From assembly GCA_963575745.1 (NCBI GenBank), contig CAUYUJ010006350.1, positions 1 through 54,309 of the forward strand: DNA of 54,309 nucleotides, read 5' to 3'. A model generated the notes under the pieces. It made no database searches, had not been told where the DNA came from, and saw only the letters and a program-made list of their open reading frames with translations. The translations under genes were made by a program, and so were the position numbers. Below are positions 1 through 11,085 of this stretch, in pieces (the first letter of the stretch is position 1; each line of letters begins with the position of its first letter). Origin of the DNA: Prorocentrum cordatum (taxonomy: Eukaryota; Sar; Dinophyceae; Prorocentrales; Prorocentraceae).

Positions 1-384
1 ACCCTCCGAAAGGCGTGCGGCTCCACACAATCCCCCGCCCTCGAGGCGGAGGAGGCGGCGATCCCCAGGCGGTGCAGACGTATAAGCCCCATGCTCGGAC
101 CCCACTTCGCGCATGCCTCGCGCCCCGCGAGGCGCGGCGCGCCGTCGCCGCCGCGCCCTCGCGCCGCCACCTGGAGAGCAAGGCCACCTCGGCGGCCCCT
201 GCCCGGTCGCCCCGCGCCCCGGCTGGGCCTCCGGGCGGCCTCCGGGCGGCCGCCGTGCGGAGGCCCCTGGAGACCTCCGGCGACGGGAGGAGCGGGGGCC
301 CCTTATCGGATGGGGCCCCTTCTCGGGCGATGGATGAGCGATCGGGGGTCGAGGCCTCCCCCCCCTGAGCCGATCCCCTTATAG
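1..384. other. GC-rich stretch without a recognisable gene
   Basis: Very GC-rich sequence that stays open in several overlapping frames, with proline, arginine and alanine-rich translations and no recognisable motif. Open frames of this kind are expected by chance at such base composition. I see no promoter, RNA gene or mobile element end. Confidence 0.5.
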
Positions 385-470
385 GAGGAGGAGGAGGAGG
401 AGGAGGAGGAGGAGGAGGAAGAGGAGGAGGAGGAAGGAGGACGAGGAGGAAGGAGGAGGAGGAGGAGGAT
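385..470. repeat. (GGA)n microsatellite
   Basis: Imperfect GGA/GAG triplet run interrupted by AAG and ACG triplets. It gives poly-Glu or poly-Ser translations that should not be taken as protein. Confidence 0.9.
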
Positions 471-1085
471 CGACATTTGGTCGCTCCTGGACCCGCAGCC
501 TACACGTCCAGAGTGCAAGGGCATCCGCCACCGCGCCTGCGAGCCACGAGTTGGAGTGTCCTCGGGTCCCTTGCCCAATCCCCTGAGCCTCAGTCCTCAA
601 TCCTGACGATCTTTCAGGGAGCCCAGACCCAAAATTTTCAAAAATCTCCCGGGGTTCCTGGCGCGACAGGGGCGTCTTCCACCATGACTGTTTCGGGCCT
701 CGAAGGCAAGAGGCCTCTCCGACCGTGCGTGAGGGCCTCGAGACGCCGAGCGATCGATCCAAGGCACGGTGGCGAGATGAGACGTGCGTGGCACGGGGAC
801 GGAAAACGCAATTACGCTATGATGGCGCGAGATCGCTGGCTTGTCCATCCTTCCTCCTCTTACGTCCTCTCCTTCCCTCGTCCTTGTCGCTTGGGGAGTC
901 TTGGGGCCCCAGTGTAGCGCCTGAGGAGACTCTCGGGTGTCCTTAGCCGTCTTAAGGCCCTGCAGGAGAGATGTCAAGACGATGGTTGAAACATCCTTTT
1001 ACACATGCGATGTTGGAGATTGGTCATTGTTTGTTGAAGGATGTCCCTAACAGAATCGCCAGTTTCGGCAAGTGTCGAGGGCGCT
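471..1085. other. Unassigned unique sequence
   Basis: Mixed-composition sequence between the GGA run and the first minisatellite. The reading frames here (up to about 146 residues) are Arg/Ser/Pro-rich, overlap on both strands and show no domain. I assign nothing to it. Confidence 0.4.
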
Positions 1086-1400
1086 CTTGGACTGTTTGGA
1101 CCGTCCGCTGTCCGCATGTCGCGTTCTTCCCGTTTGGGCCGCCCGCTTTCCAGAACCACGTGTTTTCCGCGTTTGGACCGACCAGATTTCCCAACTTGGA
1201 CCGACCATCTCTGCTCGGAGCTCGCATAGGCAGAGAGTGCAGAAGCCCTGTGCTTTCACAGCTTGTACCACCCGCTTTCAGAACCATGCGTTCTCCCCGT
1301 TTGGACCGGCCGCTGTCCGAATGACATGTTTTCAGCGTTCAGACCGCCCGTTTGTCAGAACCATACCTTTCCTCCGTTTGGACCTGGGAGACTCTCAGGC
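1085..1400. repeat. Degenerate tandem repeat, about 38-bp period
   Basis: The motif CGTTTGGACCG followed by CCGCTTTCAGAACCATG-like sequence recurs near 1094, 1132, 1171, 1262, 1299, 1337 and 1375, a spacing of about 38-39 bp. Copies are well diverged. The overlapping open frames are by-products of the repeat. Confidence 0.75.
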
Positions 1401-1500
1401 CATCTTCGGGCCCTCTTGGGCCGTCTTGGGGCCATCTTGGGAGCATCGTGGGCCGTCTTGGAACAATCTCGGCGGCATCTTGAGCCGTTTGGCATGTTGG
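1395..1500. repeat. Short degenerate GGCCATCTTGGG-type repeats
   Basis: A run of related 12-16 bp words (GGGCCGTCTTGG, GGGGCCATCTTGG, GGGCCGTCTTGGAAC). The words resemble part of the spliced leader (CCATCTTGG), but none carries enough of it to be called an SL copy. Confidence 0.55.
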
Positions 1501-1613
1501 AAGCTGTAATTATTTAAAATGCGAGAACGCTCAAAAACCTGTACAGGGAGTGTTTGATGTGTGCTCCATAAGGCCATCTCGGGATCCGCTTGCAGCCCTG
1601 TTGGGACTTTTTG

Positions 1614-1614
1614 G

Positions 1615-1682
<68 letters not shown>

Positions 1683-1683
1683 C

Positions 1684-1722
<39 letters not shown>

Positions 1723-2146
1723 CATCATCATCCTCATCCTCATCCTCATCCTCATCATCCTCATCCTCATCCCCATCCCCATCCCCATCCCCATCCCCAT
1801 CCTCATCCTCATCCTCAGCATCATCCGCATCATCCTCATCATCATCATCAGCATCTCATCATCATCAGCAGCCCATCATCATCATCATCAATCATCATCT
1901 CATCATCCTCATCATCAGCATCGGCATCAGCATCAGCATCAGCATCAGCATCATCATCATCATCATCATCATCACCACCACCACCACCCCCATCATCATC
2001 TCATCATCAGCAGCAGCAACAGCAAGCGGCGCAGCAGCAGCCGCGGCAGCGGCAGCGGCCGCGGCAGCGCAGCGGCAGCGGCAGCGCAGGCGGCAGCGGC
2101 AGCGTGCACAGCGGCGCGGCAGCGTCAAGCGCCAGCAGCACATCAG

Positions 2147-2186
<40 letters not shown>

Positions 2187-2300
2187 TCATCACATCTCAT
2201 CATCATTCTCATCCGTCATCATCATCATCATACATCATCAATCATCATCATCAGCAGTCATCATCATCATCATCATCATCACCATCACCATCACCATCAC

Positions 2301-2346
<46 letters not shown>

Positions 2347-2416
2347 GTCATCAGCATCGTCATCAGCATCAGCATCATCATCAGCATCAGCATCAGCATC
2401 ATCATCATCATCATGC
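1614..2416. repeat. (TCA)n/(TGA)n microsatellite of about 0.8 kb
   Basis: Nearly unbroken ATC triplets with variant blocks of CTC, CAG, CAC and CGG. All three forward frames stay open as poly-Ser, poly-His and poly-Ile for hundreds of residues. A GC-richer core at about 2020-2125 is CAG/CGG-based. This is a compound triplet microsatellite and not a gene. Confidence 0.95.
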
Positions 2417-2430
2417 CTCTTCCTTGTCCT

Positions 2431-2780
2431 CGTCCTCCTCCTCCTCCTCCTCCTCCTTTTCATCCTCCTTCTCCTGCTCATTCTCCTCCTGCTCCTCCTC
2501 CTCCTCCCCCTACTCCTCTTCTTCCTCCTCCTCCTCCCCCTCCCTGGACGACGACGACAGCGACGACGACGACGACGACGACGACGACTATGACTGCATC
2601 CCCCCTGCCCCAGGACCGGCCCGCACGCGCGTGCGCGGTCGGTGGCGGCAGGCAGGGGAAGGCTCCAGGGCCGAGACGGCACGGGCGACAGGGGGGCGGA
2701 GGAGGAGGAGGAGGAGGAGGAGGAGGAATGGGAGGAGGAGGAGGAGGAGGAGGAGGAGGAGGAGGAGGAGGAGGAGGGGG
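2431..2780. repeat. Compound triplet microsatellite: CTC, GAC and GGA blocks
   Basis: A CTC/CTT block (about 2431-2541), a GAC block (about 2546-2590), about 100 bp of unique GC-rich sequence, then a GGA block (about 2697-2779). The strand asymmetry switches from pyrimidine to purine within 300 bp. Open frames crossing it are artefacts. Confidence 0.9.
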
Positions 2781-2930
2781 GCGGAGGGCTCGCCGAGGGG
2801 TGCAGCGAGGTAGGGAAGATCGGGGGTCGACTGCGGTCGAGTGGGACGCGGGAGGGCACGGCAGTAACGTGCACCCCCCCTGGACACGCACGCCCGAACT
2901 TGACATACAGAACAAGCGTGCAATAATACA

Positions 2931-2939
2931 TATCTATAT

Positions 2940-2974
<35 letters not shown>

Positions 2975-3012
2975 TATGTATATGTGTATATATATATCTA
3001 TAGATAGATAGA
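2931..3012. repeat. (TA)n / (TAGA)n microsatellite
   Basis: Alternating TA dinucleotides interrupted by TATG and CTATAGATAG words. It is the only strongly AT-rich patch in the first 5 kb. Confidence 0.95.
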
Positions 3013-3784
3013 TCGTTACCCGTGAGAGATAGCCAGAAAGCGCCCGCCGCTGAGCATGTCCTATGAGATGCATGAGCGCGCGCATGCCCCCGAGGGGCCG
3101 ACGCACACATAGTACCAATACGTTTGGGTGATACCGAATCGAGGTTCTTGGACGTTTTGCGATGGCGTTTGGGGCATCCTGGAGTGTCCCCATGAGGCCA
3201 CGGCGGGGTCCGACCCTAGGTTGTCCCAGCGGTGATGGGGATGGGTCTGACGATGACAAGCTGGCGCGGCGCACTGACACTCAAGCTCACGACTTACGAA
3301 GCGCACGAGTAGCGAATGATAGCGTCCTCGAGCACCGCACGATTTGTGCCGGCGGTCGAGCTGATCGTGATGCACAAGGGCTCCGCCATATCCGTCCTGC
3401 GCTTGGCACAGCTAGCGGCACGGGTTTGAGTGTTTTTGGGCCCAGGTAACGAATGCGCCCCTGCTGGTATCGGCAAGTTGATACACTGCGAATCAAACAA
3501 AGGACAGGGGAGGAGGGAGGACCTGCAACAGCGAGGCGACCCCGGCAGGACGAGGGCCGAAAGGCAAACTGCTGGCGACACCGATCGGCACGCTGAGAGC
3601 GGGCGATGAGAAGGGGGGGAAGCAGGGGGGGGGGAAAGGACTCCTGAAATCCCTGCCCCTTTTAAGACATCCGCGGACCCTGTCGGCGTGCGTGAGGGGC
3701 ATGTCCGTTCGCGCCGTCGTATCTTTGTTTTGTGATTTTTTGTTTTGTGTTTTTTTTGTTTTTCGTTCGAGCCGTCGTATCTGC
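3013..3784. other. Unassigned sequence
   Basis: Mixed-composition sequence with no repeat structure I can see and no convincing protein. Open frames up to about 130 residues overlap on both strands. The stretch near 3722-3765 is T-rich. Confidence 0.4.
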
Positions 3785-4180
3785 GTAGGAGGAGGAGGAG
3801 GAGGAGGAGGAGGACCCTGCGCCCCCCCTTTCCCTGGGCCCGTGGCCGCCCGGCCCCTCTCCCCTGGGGCCCTCCTCCTCAAGCGCCAGGCCCGTCGCCG
3901 CTCGAGAGACGAGATTCCCTTGTCAAAGGGCTTGCTCCCCTCCTCCTCCTCCTCCTCCTCCTCCTCCTCCTCCTCCTCCTCCTCCTCCTCCTCCTCCTCC
4001 TCCTCCTCCTCGAGCGCCAGGCCCGTCGCCGCTCGAGAGACAAGATTTTGTTTTGCGTGGATCGCCCCTCATCGGGTTGAGGGCCTATCTACAAGGCTAC
4101 AAATAGCGAAACGGTAACATTCCACTATCTGCGGGTCCACAGCAAGAAACAAGATTCCCTTGTCGAAGGGCTTGCTCCCT
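3785..4180. repeat. GGA and CTC runs with a duplicated flank
   Basis: A short GGA run (3785-3814) is followed by a CTC run (about 3941-4010). The flank beginning GCGCCAGGCCCGTCGCCGCT occurs before the CTC run (about 3882) and again after it (about 4014). A further word, ATTCCCTTGTC then AAGGGCTTGCTCCC, occurs at about 3914 and again at about 4153. The arrangement suggests local duplication around the microsatellite. Confidence 0.75.
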
Positions 4181-4480
4181 GGTGAGACGGCTCGGTCTCC
4201 GGTGGAAGTGAAAAAAGAAAGCGGGGATCTTCTGACCCGAGTCGATCCAGACCCGGGGCAGCAGGAAACCAAAAAACTGCAATGCAGGAAAGAAGCACTG
4301 CAACGCAGGTCTTTTTTTTTAACCCGGGTCAGCCAATATGCGCGGCCGCCTCGCGGGGGGGTCTTCGCAGGATCCTGCAAGATCCAGTGCCCTGGCTGAC
4401 CCCCGTTTGCATTGACCCCCGTCTCTTGAGCCCCGAAAAATCCCTGGTGGGACTTCCCCGGTGCGAGGAACTCTATACCT
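4181..4480. other. Unassigned sequence
   Basis: No gene, RNA or repeat was recognised. A T8 run lies at about 4311-4320. It joins the CTC region to the next minisatellite. Confidence 0.4.
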
Positions 4481-4489
4481 GCTCCTGGG

Positions 4490-4830
4490 AGGCCTTTGCG
4501 AGGCTCCTACAAGGCGACTGCGAGGCTCCTACGAGGCCTCTGCGAGGCTCCTAAGAGGCCTCTGCGAAGTTCCTAAGAGGCCTGTGCGAGGCTCCGAAGA
4601 TGCGACTGCGAGGCTCCAGAGAGGCCAATGCGAGCCTCCTGAGAGGCCTCTGCGAGGCTCGTGCGAGGGCTCTGCGAGGCTCCTGAGACGCGTCTGTCTG
4701 CGCCTCTGCGAGGCTCCAAGAGGCCTCTGCGAGGCTCCGACGAGGCCTCCGCGAGGCTCCCAAGAGGGCCTCCCGAGAGGCCTCCTGAGAGGCTCCTGCG
4801 GGGCCTCCCGAGGGCCTTGGAGGCACCCCC
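4490..4830. repeat. Minisatellite, about 22-bp period
   Basis: About fifteen copies of a unit resembling GCGAGGCTCCTACGAGGCCT plus two bases, with substitutions and small indels. Related GAGGCTC/GAGGCCTC words return near 9300-9330. Confidence 0.85.
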
Positions 4831-4894
4831 CCCTGCAGGCTCTGGGCGGGGCCACGGCCCTCTCGCCTGGGCCACAGCTGCCTCCCTCAAACCT

Positions 4895-6205
4895 CAGCTC
4901 CCCCTCTCTGGCGCTGGACCCCCGATCCGCACTCCTGCGCACCCTCCTCCCCTCTCTGGCGCTGGACCCCCGCCCCAGCCCCGCACTCCTGCGCACCCTC
5001 CTTCCCTCTCTGGCGCTGGACACAACTTGCGGGTTAAAGAAGCCCCGAACCCAACCCTCGCTGGCGCTGGAAACCCCGCCCCCGCACTCACTTCGCATAT
5101 ACGGGGTACTACACATGGCGCTGGACCCCCGATCCGCACTCCTGCGCACCCTCCTCCCCTCTCTGGCGCTGGACCCCCGCCCCAGCCCCGCACTCCTGCG
5201 CACCCTCCTTCCCTCTCTGGCGCTGGACCCCCGCCCCGCACTCCTGCGCACCCTCCTTCCCTCTCTGGCGCTGGACCCCCGCCCCGCCCCGCACTCCTGC
5301 GCGTCCTCCGTCCTCTCTGGCGACCGACACCCCGCCCCGCACATCCTTGCCATCCTCCTTCCCTCTCAGTTGGCTGGACCCCCGCCCCCCCCCCCTCCCC
5401 CCCCCCCGCGCCTCACTGCGCCCACCCCCTTCCCTCTCAGGCCGCTGGACCCCGCCCGGCCCCGCACTCCTGCGCATACGCCATCCCGCTCTGGCGCTGG
5501 ACCCCCGCCCCGTCCCCGCACATCCTGCATCATCCTCCTTCCCTCTCGGCGCTGGACCCCCGCCCCGGCCCCGCACATCCTGCGCATCCCCTTCCCTCTC
5601 TGCGCTGGAACCCCCCGCCCCGCCATCTGCGCATCCTCCTTCTCTCTCTGAAACTCTGAAGCCCCGCCCGGCACTCATAAGCGCACCCCCCCTGCCCTCC
5701 ATGCGGCTGGACCCCCGATCCGCACTCCTGCGCACCCTCCTCCCCTCTCTGGCGCTGGACCCCCGCCCCGGCCCCGCACTCCTGCGCGTCCTCCTTCCCT
5801 CTCTGGCGCTGGACCCCCGCCCCGCACTCCTGCGCATCCTCCTTCCCTCTCAGGCGCTGGACCCCCGCCCCGCACTCCTGCGCACCCCCCTTCCCTCACA
5901 GGCGTCTGACCCACCGCACACGCCCCCGCACTCCTGCGCATCCTCCTTCCCTCTCTGGCGCTGGACCCCCGCCCCGGCCCCGCACTCCTGCGCATCCTCC
6001 TTCCCTCTCTGGCGCTGGACCCCCGCCCCGGCCCCGCACTCCTGCGCATCCTCCTTCCCTCTCTGGCGCTGGACCCCGGCCCCGCACTCCTGCGCATCCT
6101 CCTTCCCTCTCTGGCGCTGGACCCCCGCCCCGCACTCCTGCGCACCCTCCTTCCCTCTCTAGCGCTGGACCCCCGCCCCGCACTCATGCGCATCCTCCTT
6201 CCCTC
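4895..6205. repeat. Minisatellite, 48/54-bp period, more than 20 copies
   Basis: The unit is TCTGGCGCTGGACCCCCGCC, then CCGCACTCCTGCGCACCC, then TCCTTCCC. A common variant adds CGGCCC, making 54 bp. Both lengths are multiples of three, so long forward frames persist with a 16- or 18-residue peptide repeat (LALDPRPALLRTLLP-like). Copies are most diverged at 5300-5700 and most uniform at 5930-6180. A coding role is not supported because all frames read through equally well and no non-repeat domain is attached. Confidence 0.9.
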
Positions 6206-6225
6206 TCGCCCTCCTCGGCACCTGC

Positions 6226-6247
6226 TCCGTAGCCATCTTGGCTCAAG
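6226..6247 (+). other. Relict dinoflagellate spliced leader (retroposition scar)
   Basis: The 22 bases read TCCGTAGCCATC then TTGGCTCAAG. They differ from the dinoflagellate SL consensus (D-CCGTAGCCATTTTGG, then CTCAAG) by a single T-to-C change. A chance match of this quality in 54 kb is negligible. The next bases are CCAGAATC and not a GT splice donor, so this is not an SL RNA gene. It is best read as the 5' end of a trans-spliced mRNA that was copied back into the genome. Confidence 0.9.
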
Positions 6248-6308
6248 CCAGAATCGACGCAAAGAGCACTGGGCTGTGCGATTGGCCACTTTGGGAAACG
6301 GCTCGTGG

Positions 6309-6632
6309 ATGCGGGGAGCTCTTCTATGGAAGCCGTCGAAGAACGACGAAATGCACGCATGGAGACACCGCCACACTGGCAGACCGAAGAAAACACGGGC
6401 TGCGGATATCTTACAAGAGACACGGCTTAGGGCAGGACCTCCACATCTGACGCGCGAACGTACTTGGGCGGTTGTTTTATGTCTCACTTGTGTGACACTG
6501 CCTTCCTTGCACAATGTACGGTTTATCCTGTTTGCCCCTTGTGCCGCTTTTCCTTTCCTCCCTGCACTGCGAATAATATACACACCAGGCGCGTTTCACA
6601 TTCATTCAGTTTTCACATCGCGTGGCTGTTGA
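6309..6632 (+). CDS. Possible small ORF of an SL-marked retrocopy
   Basis: The first ATG after the spliced-leader scar opens a 107-codon frame ending at TGA 6630-6632. The protein is basic in its first half and hydrophobic around residues 58-95 (a VVLCLTCVTL stretch, then a FLPALRIIY stretch), so a membrane segment is possible. I do not recognise a family. There is no clear poly(A) tail downstream. The start was chosen only because it is the first ATG after the SL. It could equally be the untranslated or decayed part of a retrogene. Confidence 0.3.
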   Translation: MRGALLWKPSKNDEMHAWRHRHTGRPKKTRAADILQETRLRAGPPHLTRERTWAVVLCLTCVTLPSLHNVRFILFAPCAAFPFLPALRIIYTPGAFHIHSVFTSRGC

Positions 6633-7084
6633 TTGCACTGTAAAGCACAGCGGCGCCACGGCGCCAACTTACCAGTCCCCCGCCAGCCCTCCCGTGGCAA
6701 AGTCCGAGGCCGACTCCGAGTCCACTCCACCTTTTCGTTTTGCTTCTGCTGTTCACGCCCAGGGCCCTAAGCATCCTTCCAGGAGCCGAAGAAGCGTCGT
6801 TCGGATTACTTCAAGGCTCTTTATGATTCCTTCGACACCTTTGGGGCTCCTTAAGGTTCTGTAGGCCCCCTTCAGGATTAGACTCATAAAACCGTATACG
6901 GTTCACAAAATACCAATTAGAGCCACAGAGGAACCGTGCACGGTTCACCACAGGCCCGTATCCGATTCACATAAGAATCGATGACTGATCCGATGTGAAG
7001 TACCAGCATTAGCATGACAACAATCAGTACCCGTCTGAATACTTTACTCACTAGTAGCAGCTGTGTATATAACAATGTTACGGG
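6633..7084. other. Unassigned sequence, presumed 3' part of the retrocopy or flank
   Basis: No gene was recognised. Short imperfect repeats of CGTATACGGTTCAC / CGTGCACGGTTCACCA occur at about 6893-6970. The microsatellite begins just beyond. Confidence 0.4.
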
Positions 7085-7177
7085 TACGACCACAACTACT
7101 ACACCCACCACTACTTCCACGACTGAGACTACAACTACGACTACGACGACGACGACGACTATTACTACTACGATTAT

Positions 7178-7238
<61 letters not shown>

Positions 7239-7332
7239 GCCACCACCACTACTACTACCTACTACCTACTACTATCTACTACTACCTACTACTACCTACT
7301 ACTACATACTACCACCTACTACCTACTACTAC

Positions 7333-7407
<75 letters not shown>

Positions 7408-7456
7408 GACGGCTACTACTACTACGACTACTACTACAACTACCACTACTACTACA

Positions 7457-7497
<41 letters not shown>

Positions 7498-7518
7498 ATA
7501 CTACTACTACTACTAGTA

Positions 7519-7552
<34 letters not shown>

Positions 7553-7562
7553 CAACGTACTG

Positions 7563-7595
<33 letters not shown>

Positions 7596-8313
7596 GTAGT
7601 AGTACTACTACTACTACTACGACGACGACGACGACTACTACGACTACTACGACTACTACGACTACGACTACTACTGCTGACTACGACGACTACTACGACG
7701 ACTACTACTACTACCACTACTACCACTACGACTACTACTACTAACACTACTGCTACTTCTAAAATTACTACCACTACTACCACTACTACCACCACTACCA
7801 CTACTTCCACTACTATCACCACTACCAATAATCACGTTGCTACTGCAACTGCTACTACTACTGCTACTCCTACTACTGTTACGAATACTGCTACTACCAC
7901 TACGACTACTACTACTTCTACTGCTCCTACTACTACTATAACTACTACTACTACAACTACGACTACTACTACTACTACTACGACGACGATACAACTTCGA
8001 GTCCGATAACGGCTAGAACTCCCTACGACCAGGACTAACGACATACAAATACTCTACTACTACTAGGAAACTACTTTGTCCTACTACTACTGATAAGAAA
8101 CTAAGGATGCTGATACTGTGCCACTATAACTACTTAGTAGAAAGGAGTAAACTACTACTACTACTACTCTTACTACTACTACACTACTACTACTACTACG
8201 TGTCACTACCTTTATTACTACTTGTTAAACGAAGAACGTCCTACGACGCCTACGAATTATTACTACTACTATACTACTACGACGACTACTACTAACTAAA
8301 CGGGCGACTACGA

Positions 8314-8349
<36 letters not shown>

Positions 8350-8376
8350 ACTCTACTACTACTACTACTACTACTG

Positions 8377-8413
<37 letters not shown>

Positions 8414-8441
8414 TTTCTACGACTACTACTAGCTCCTATTC

Positions 8442-8496
<55 letters not shown>

Positions 8497-8515
8497 CTAC
8501 TACTGCTAACTGCAA

Positions 8516-8566
<51 letters not shown>

Positions 8567-8567
8567 G

Positions 8568-8630
<63 letters not shown>

Positions 8631-8692
8631 GCTACTACTGGCACTACTACTACCTACTACTGCTACTACTGCTACTGCTGTTACTACTACTT

Positions 8693-8739
<47 letters not shown>

Positions 8740-8740
8740 T

Positions 8741-8831
<91 letters not shown>

Positions 8832-8845
8832 GACTACTACTACTG
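7085..8845. repeat. (CTA)n/(TAC)n microsatellite of about 1.8 kb
   Basis: Mostly CTA/ACT triplets with scattered ACG, ACC and TCT variants. Some less regular sequence lies at about 7990-8160 and 8210-8270. Forward frames give poly-Thr, poly-Leu or poly-Tyr and reverse frames give poly-Val or poly-Ser. No gene is implied. Confidence 0.95.
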
Positions 8846-8849
8846 GGGT

Positions 8850-9200
8850 TTGTCGTCATCTACAAATTCTGATCTGGGTTTGGGCTCAGGAACGCGCGTG
8901 CAAAATATTGAATTAACGGCCTCTGGGTTCACCGGGAACACACTTGTTGTAAATAGAATTGCGATAGAGATCCCTACGAAAAGTGGAGGGGCTCTGGATC
9001 TCCCGGAAAAATATGCCACATCGCATTTTACGGCGGATCCCATTGAAAAATTCGAGGCCTCTGGACTCCCCGGGAAAAGGCCTTGTTTTAGATAGACGTG
9101 CGTTAGGAATCCTTTGCAAAGTGCCGGGCCCTCGGATTCCCCGGACAAAAATGTTATAAAGGTGTTGAATCCGGAGCCCTATGGAAAGTGGGGGCGGGAT
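8850..9200. repeat. Degenerate tandem repeat, about 66-71 bp period
   Basis: The word GGCCTCTGGACTCCCCGGGA recurs in degraded form near 8919, 8991, 9056 and 9127. Each copy is followed by an AT-richer 45-50 bp segment. At least four diverged copies can be seen. Confidence 0.65.
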
Positions 9201-9279
9201 CAAAGAACTGTGCTTTTGAATCCCAGCTTGGGAAACATATTAGATATCGAAGAACTCGGCTGGACGCTGGGGCCACATG

Positions 9280-9810
9280 TCGTGGGCCTTAGGGGCCTCC
9301 CTTGGGAGCCTCGCGGGGGCTCGGGGGAGGCCTCTTGCGGTTATGGGGGGCATTTAGGGTGCATCTGGGGGTCTCTTGGGAACTCTTCGGGTCTCCTGAT
9401 GCCAAGAGATTACACAAGAATGTTCTGAAATTCCTTCCAATTTATCTGCAAACCTTTGGAATCCTCGGGAGTCCTCCGGGCTGCCCAGGGTTCTTCAGGA
9501 CTGCTCGGGCTCCCCAAGGATCCCTGAGGGACCCGCACGACTCCCCAGGGTTCCTCAAGGTTCCTCAGGGACCTCATGACTCATCAGGGCTTCTCACTAT
9601 CTCTTGGGACTCCCCAGTCTTCCTCTGGTCTCGATGAGATTATTCTGAAATCCGCCGGATTCCGCATTGAGGATGCCTCAGGCTACTTCCAGATTAAATT
9701 TGCAACCGACTGACCCCTCGGGACTGCACTCAGGATTCCCCAGGGTTCCTCCCGAATCCCCAGAGACCTCAAGCTTCCTCAGGACTCCCCGAGATTCATG
9801 ACAGACCCGC
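9280..9810. repeat. Degenerate GGACTCCCCAGGGTTCCTCA repeats
   Basis: A patchwork of diverged 12-24 bp words (GACTCCCCAGG, GGTTCCTCAGG, GGGAGCCTCGCGG) without a fixed period. Overlapping open frames up to about 110 residues have no domain. Confidence 0.55.
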
Positions 9811-10080
9811 AGGTCGCCTCCGGATTTCTCAAAATGTTCCTCGGGGGCCCTCACGAATCTGGAAGGTTTCTAAATATATTCCTGGAGCCTTCTGTTTTCT
9901 TCAGGAATCCACAGGTACCCGCAGGAAACCTCTGCATTCCGCACTCATGCGTCTTGAAAATCCTCAAGAGTCTCCTCAGGATTGCTCTGGATTCCGCGCT
10001 CAGGATTCCTCGCGTCCTTCTCCATGAGATCGCGCCCTCGCGCGCGCAATGCGACGTTGCCGCGCTCGCATTGCACGAGG
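9811..10080. other. Unassigned sequence
   Basis: No repeat unit or gene was recognised. The sequence ends where a minus-oriented head element begins. Confidence 0.4.
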
Positions 10081-10081
10081 A

Positions 10082-10139
10082 AGCTCCACAAATTCCCGGC
10101 GGTAACCAAGGTTGACGGTTTACCGCCAGCTCCCAGTTG
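10082..10139 (-). repeat. Hairpin head element, minus orientation, diverged
   Basis: Read on the minus strand it begins CAACTGGGAGCTGGCGGTAA, then has a loop with CCGTCAACC, then TTACCGCCGG, then a degraded GTGGAGCTTCC end. The stem pairs GGCGGTAA with TTACCGCC. Confidence 0.75.
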
Positions 10140-10289
10140 AATTTCGAAAACAGGTCGAGAATTCCCATAACTGCCGTCGAGATTTTTGGCCAACCTAGCC
10201 CCCCAGCGCGCCGGAATTACTCTTCTAGCTTCGCCGCTAACGCTCTTAGGGAAGCTCTACGAGTCATTTGGATCCCCAAAACAAATGTC

Positions 10290-10350
10290 AAAACTGGCGT
10301 CCGCAGTGAACCGTCAACCTGTTCACCGAGGGGAACCTTGTAGAGATCCT
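10290..10350 (+). repeat. Degenerate hairpin head element
   Basis: CGCAGTGAACCGTCAACCTG, then TTCACCGAGGGGAACC, then TTGTAGAGATCC: the order of parts matches the head, but the stem is partly lost. Confidence 0.5.
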
Positions 10351-10724
10351 TGCACGCGTCAGGGTGCTCAGAATAAAGCAGCACACTTCGCATAAGACTT
10401 TCTTAAAACTTTGTTTTGCTTTTTTGATGTCAATATGATATCGGTTCCCGGAAGTCAACCGATAGTAAAACTCCCTCGGGAGAGCTGAGCTGCTCTCAGA
10501 ACAAAGCTTATATGCGAATGCCCAGCTCGAAAAAATCTGCTTTCTCAAAATGACCAGTCCAATCTCTATCAAATTTTAAAAAAATCAAGCCCAAGTCACC
10601 ACATTGTCCGTTCTGGTCGATTCGATCAACTAGCTCCACCCTGCGCCCGAATTCCCTTTAGCTCATCTTGCCGAAGAGATCTACGAGGTATATCTTACAA
10701 TCTGAAAACCGACTCCAGCTCACA
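10351..10724. repeat. Backbone module of the head-element family
   Basis: The words TCTGCTTTCTCAAAATGA, CCACATTGTCCG, CAACTAGCTCCACCC, GAATTCC and CTAGCTCATC followed by GAAGAGATCTACGAGGT recur in the same order near 22870-23030, 27580-27740 and, in reverse, 13090-13230. This is an uninterrupted ('empty') copy of the backbone into which heads insert elsewhere. Confidence 0.65.
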
Positions 10725-11085
10725 GGGAGCCGGCGGTAATCTGTCAACCTTGGTTTTGCGGTCTTTGCGGTCGACTACGCGGGCCGTCTGGCCCAGTCGC
10801 TAGCAGGAAAACGGGCGGCATACAGAGTCAGGCAAGACACCCACCACTCTACGAGCGGAAGTGGGCAAATGTAAAACTCTTATTCCAAACAAAATGGAGA
10901 ACACGCGGAGCTCTGAGACCAACATGCGCGCATGCCCTACACACACACAGCATGGCAAGAGTCAACACAAACACAAAGTCCGAAGTATGTCGTAACAACC
11001 CGCGGTAAGACAGTCGTATGCTCACGTCAAATGTGTGATAACTGAATGTCTGATAACGCACTCAAGTATCTTGAATTCTGAACCC

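Noticed and set aside
1550-3003. Long forward frames (up to about 480 codons) over the TCA/CTC region
   Set aside because: All three frames are open as homopolymers of different residues. This is the signature of a triplet microsatellite and not of a gene.
4461-6162. Forward frames of about 270-400 codons and a minus frame of similar length
   Set aside because: They are translations of the 22-bp and 48/54-bp minisatellites, open on both strands.
6226-6300. A spliced-leader RNA gene
   Set aside because: No GT donor follows the leader and there is no recognisable SL RNA body.
7014-8009. 331-codon Thr/Leu-rich frame and its minus-strand counterparts
   Set aside because: Made entirely of CTA/TAC triplets, with no non-repeat domain.
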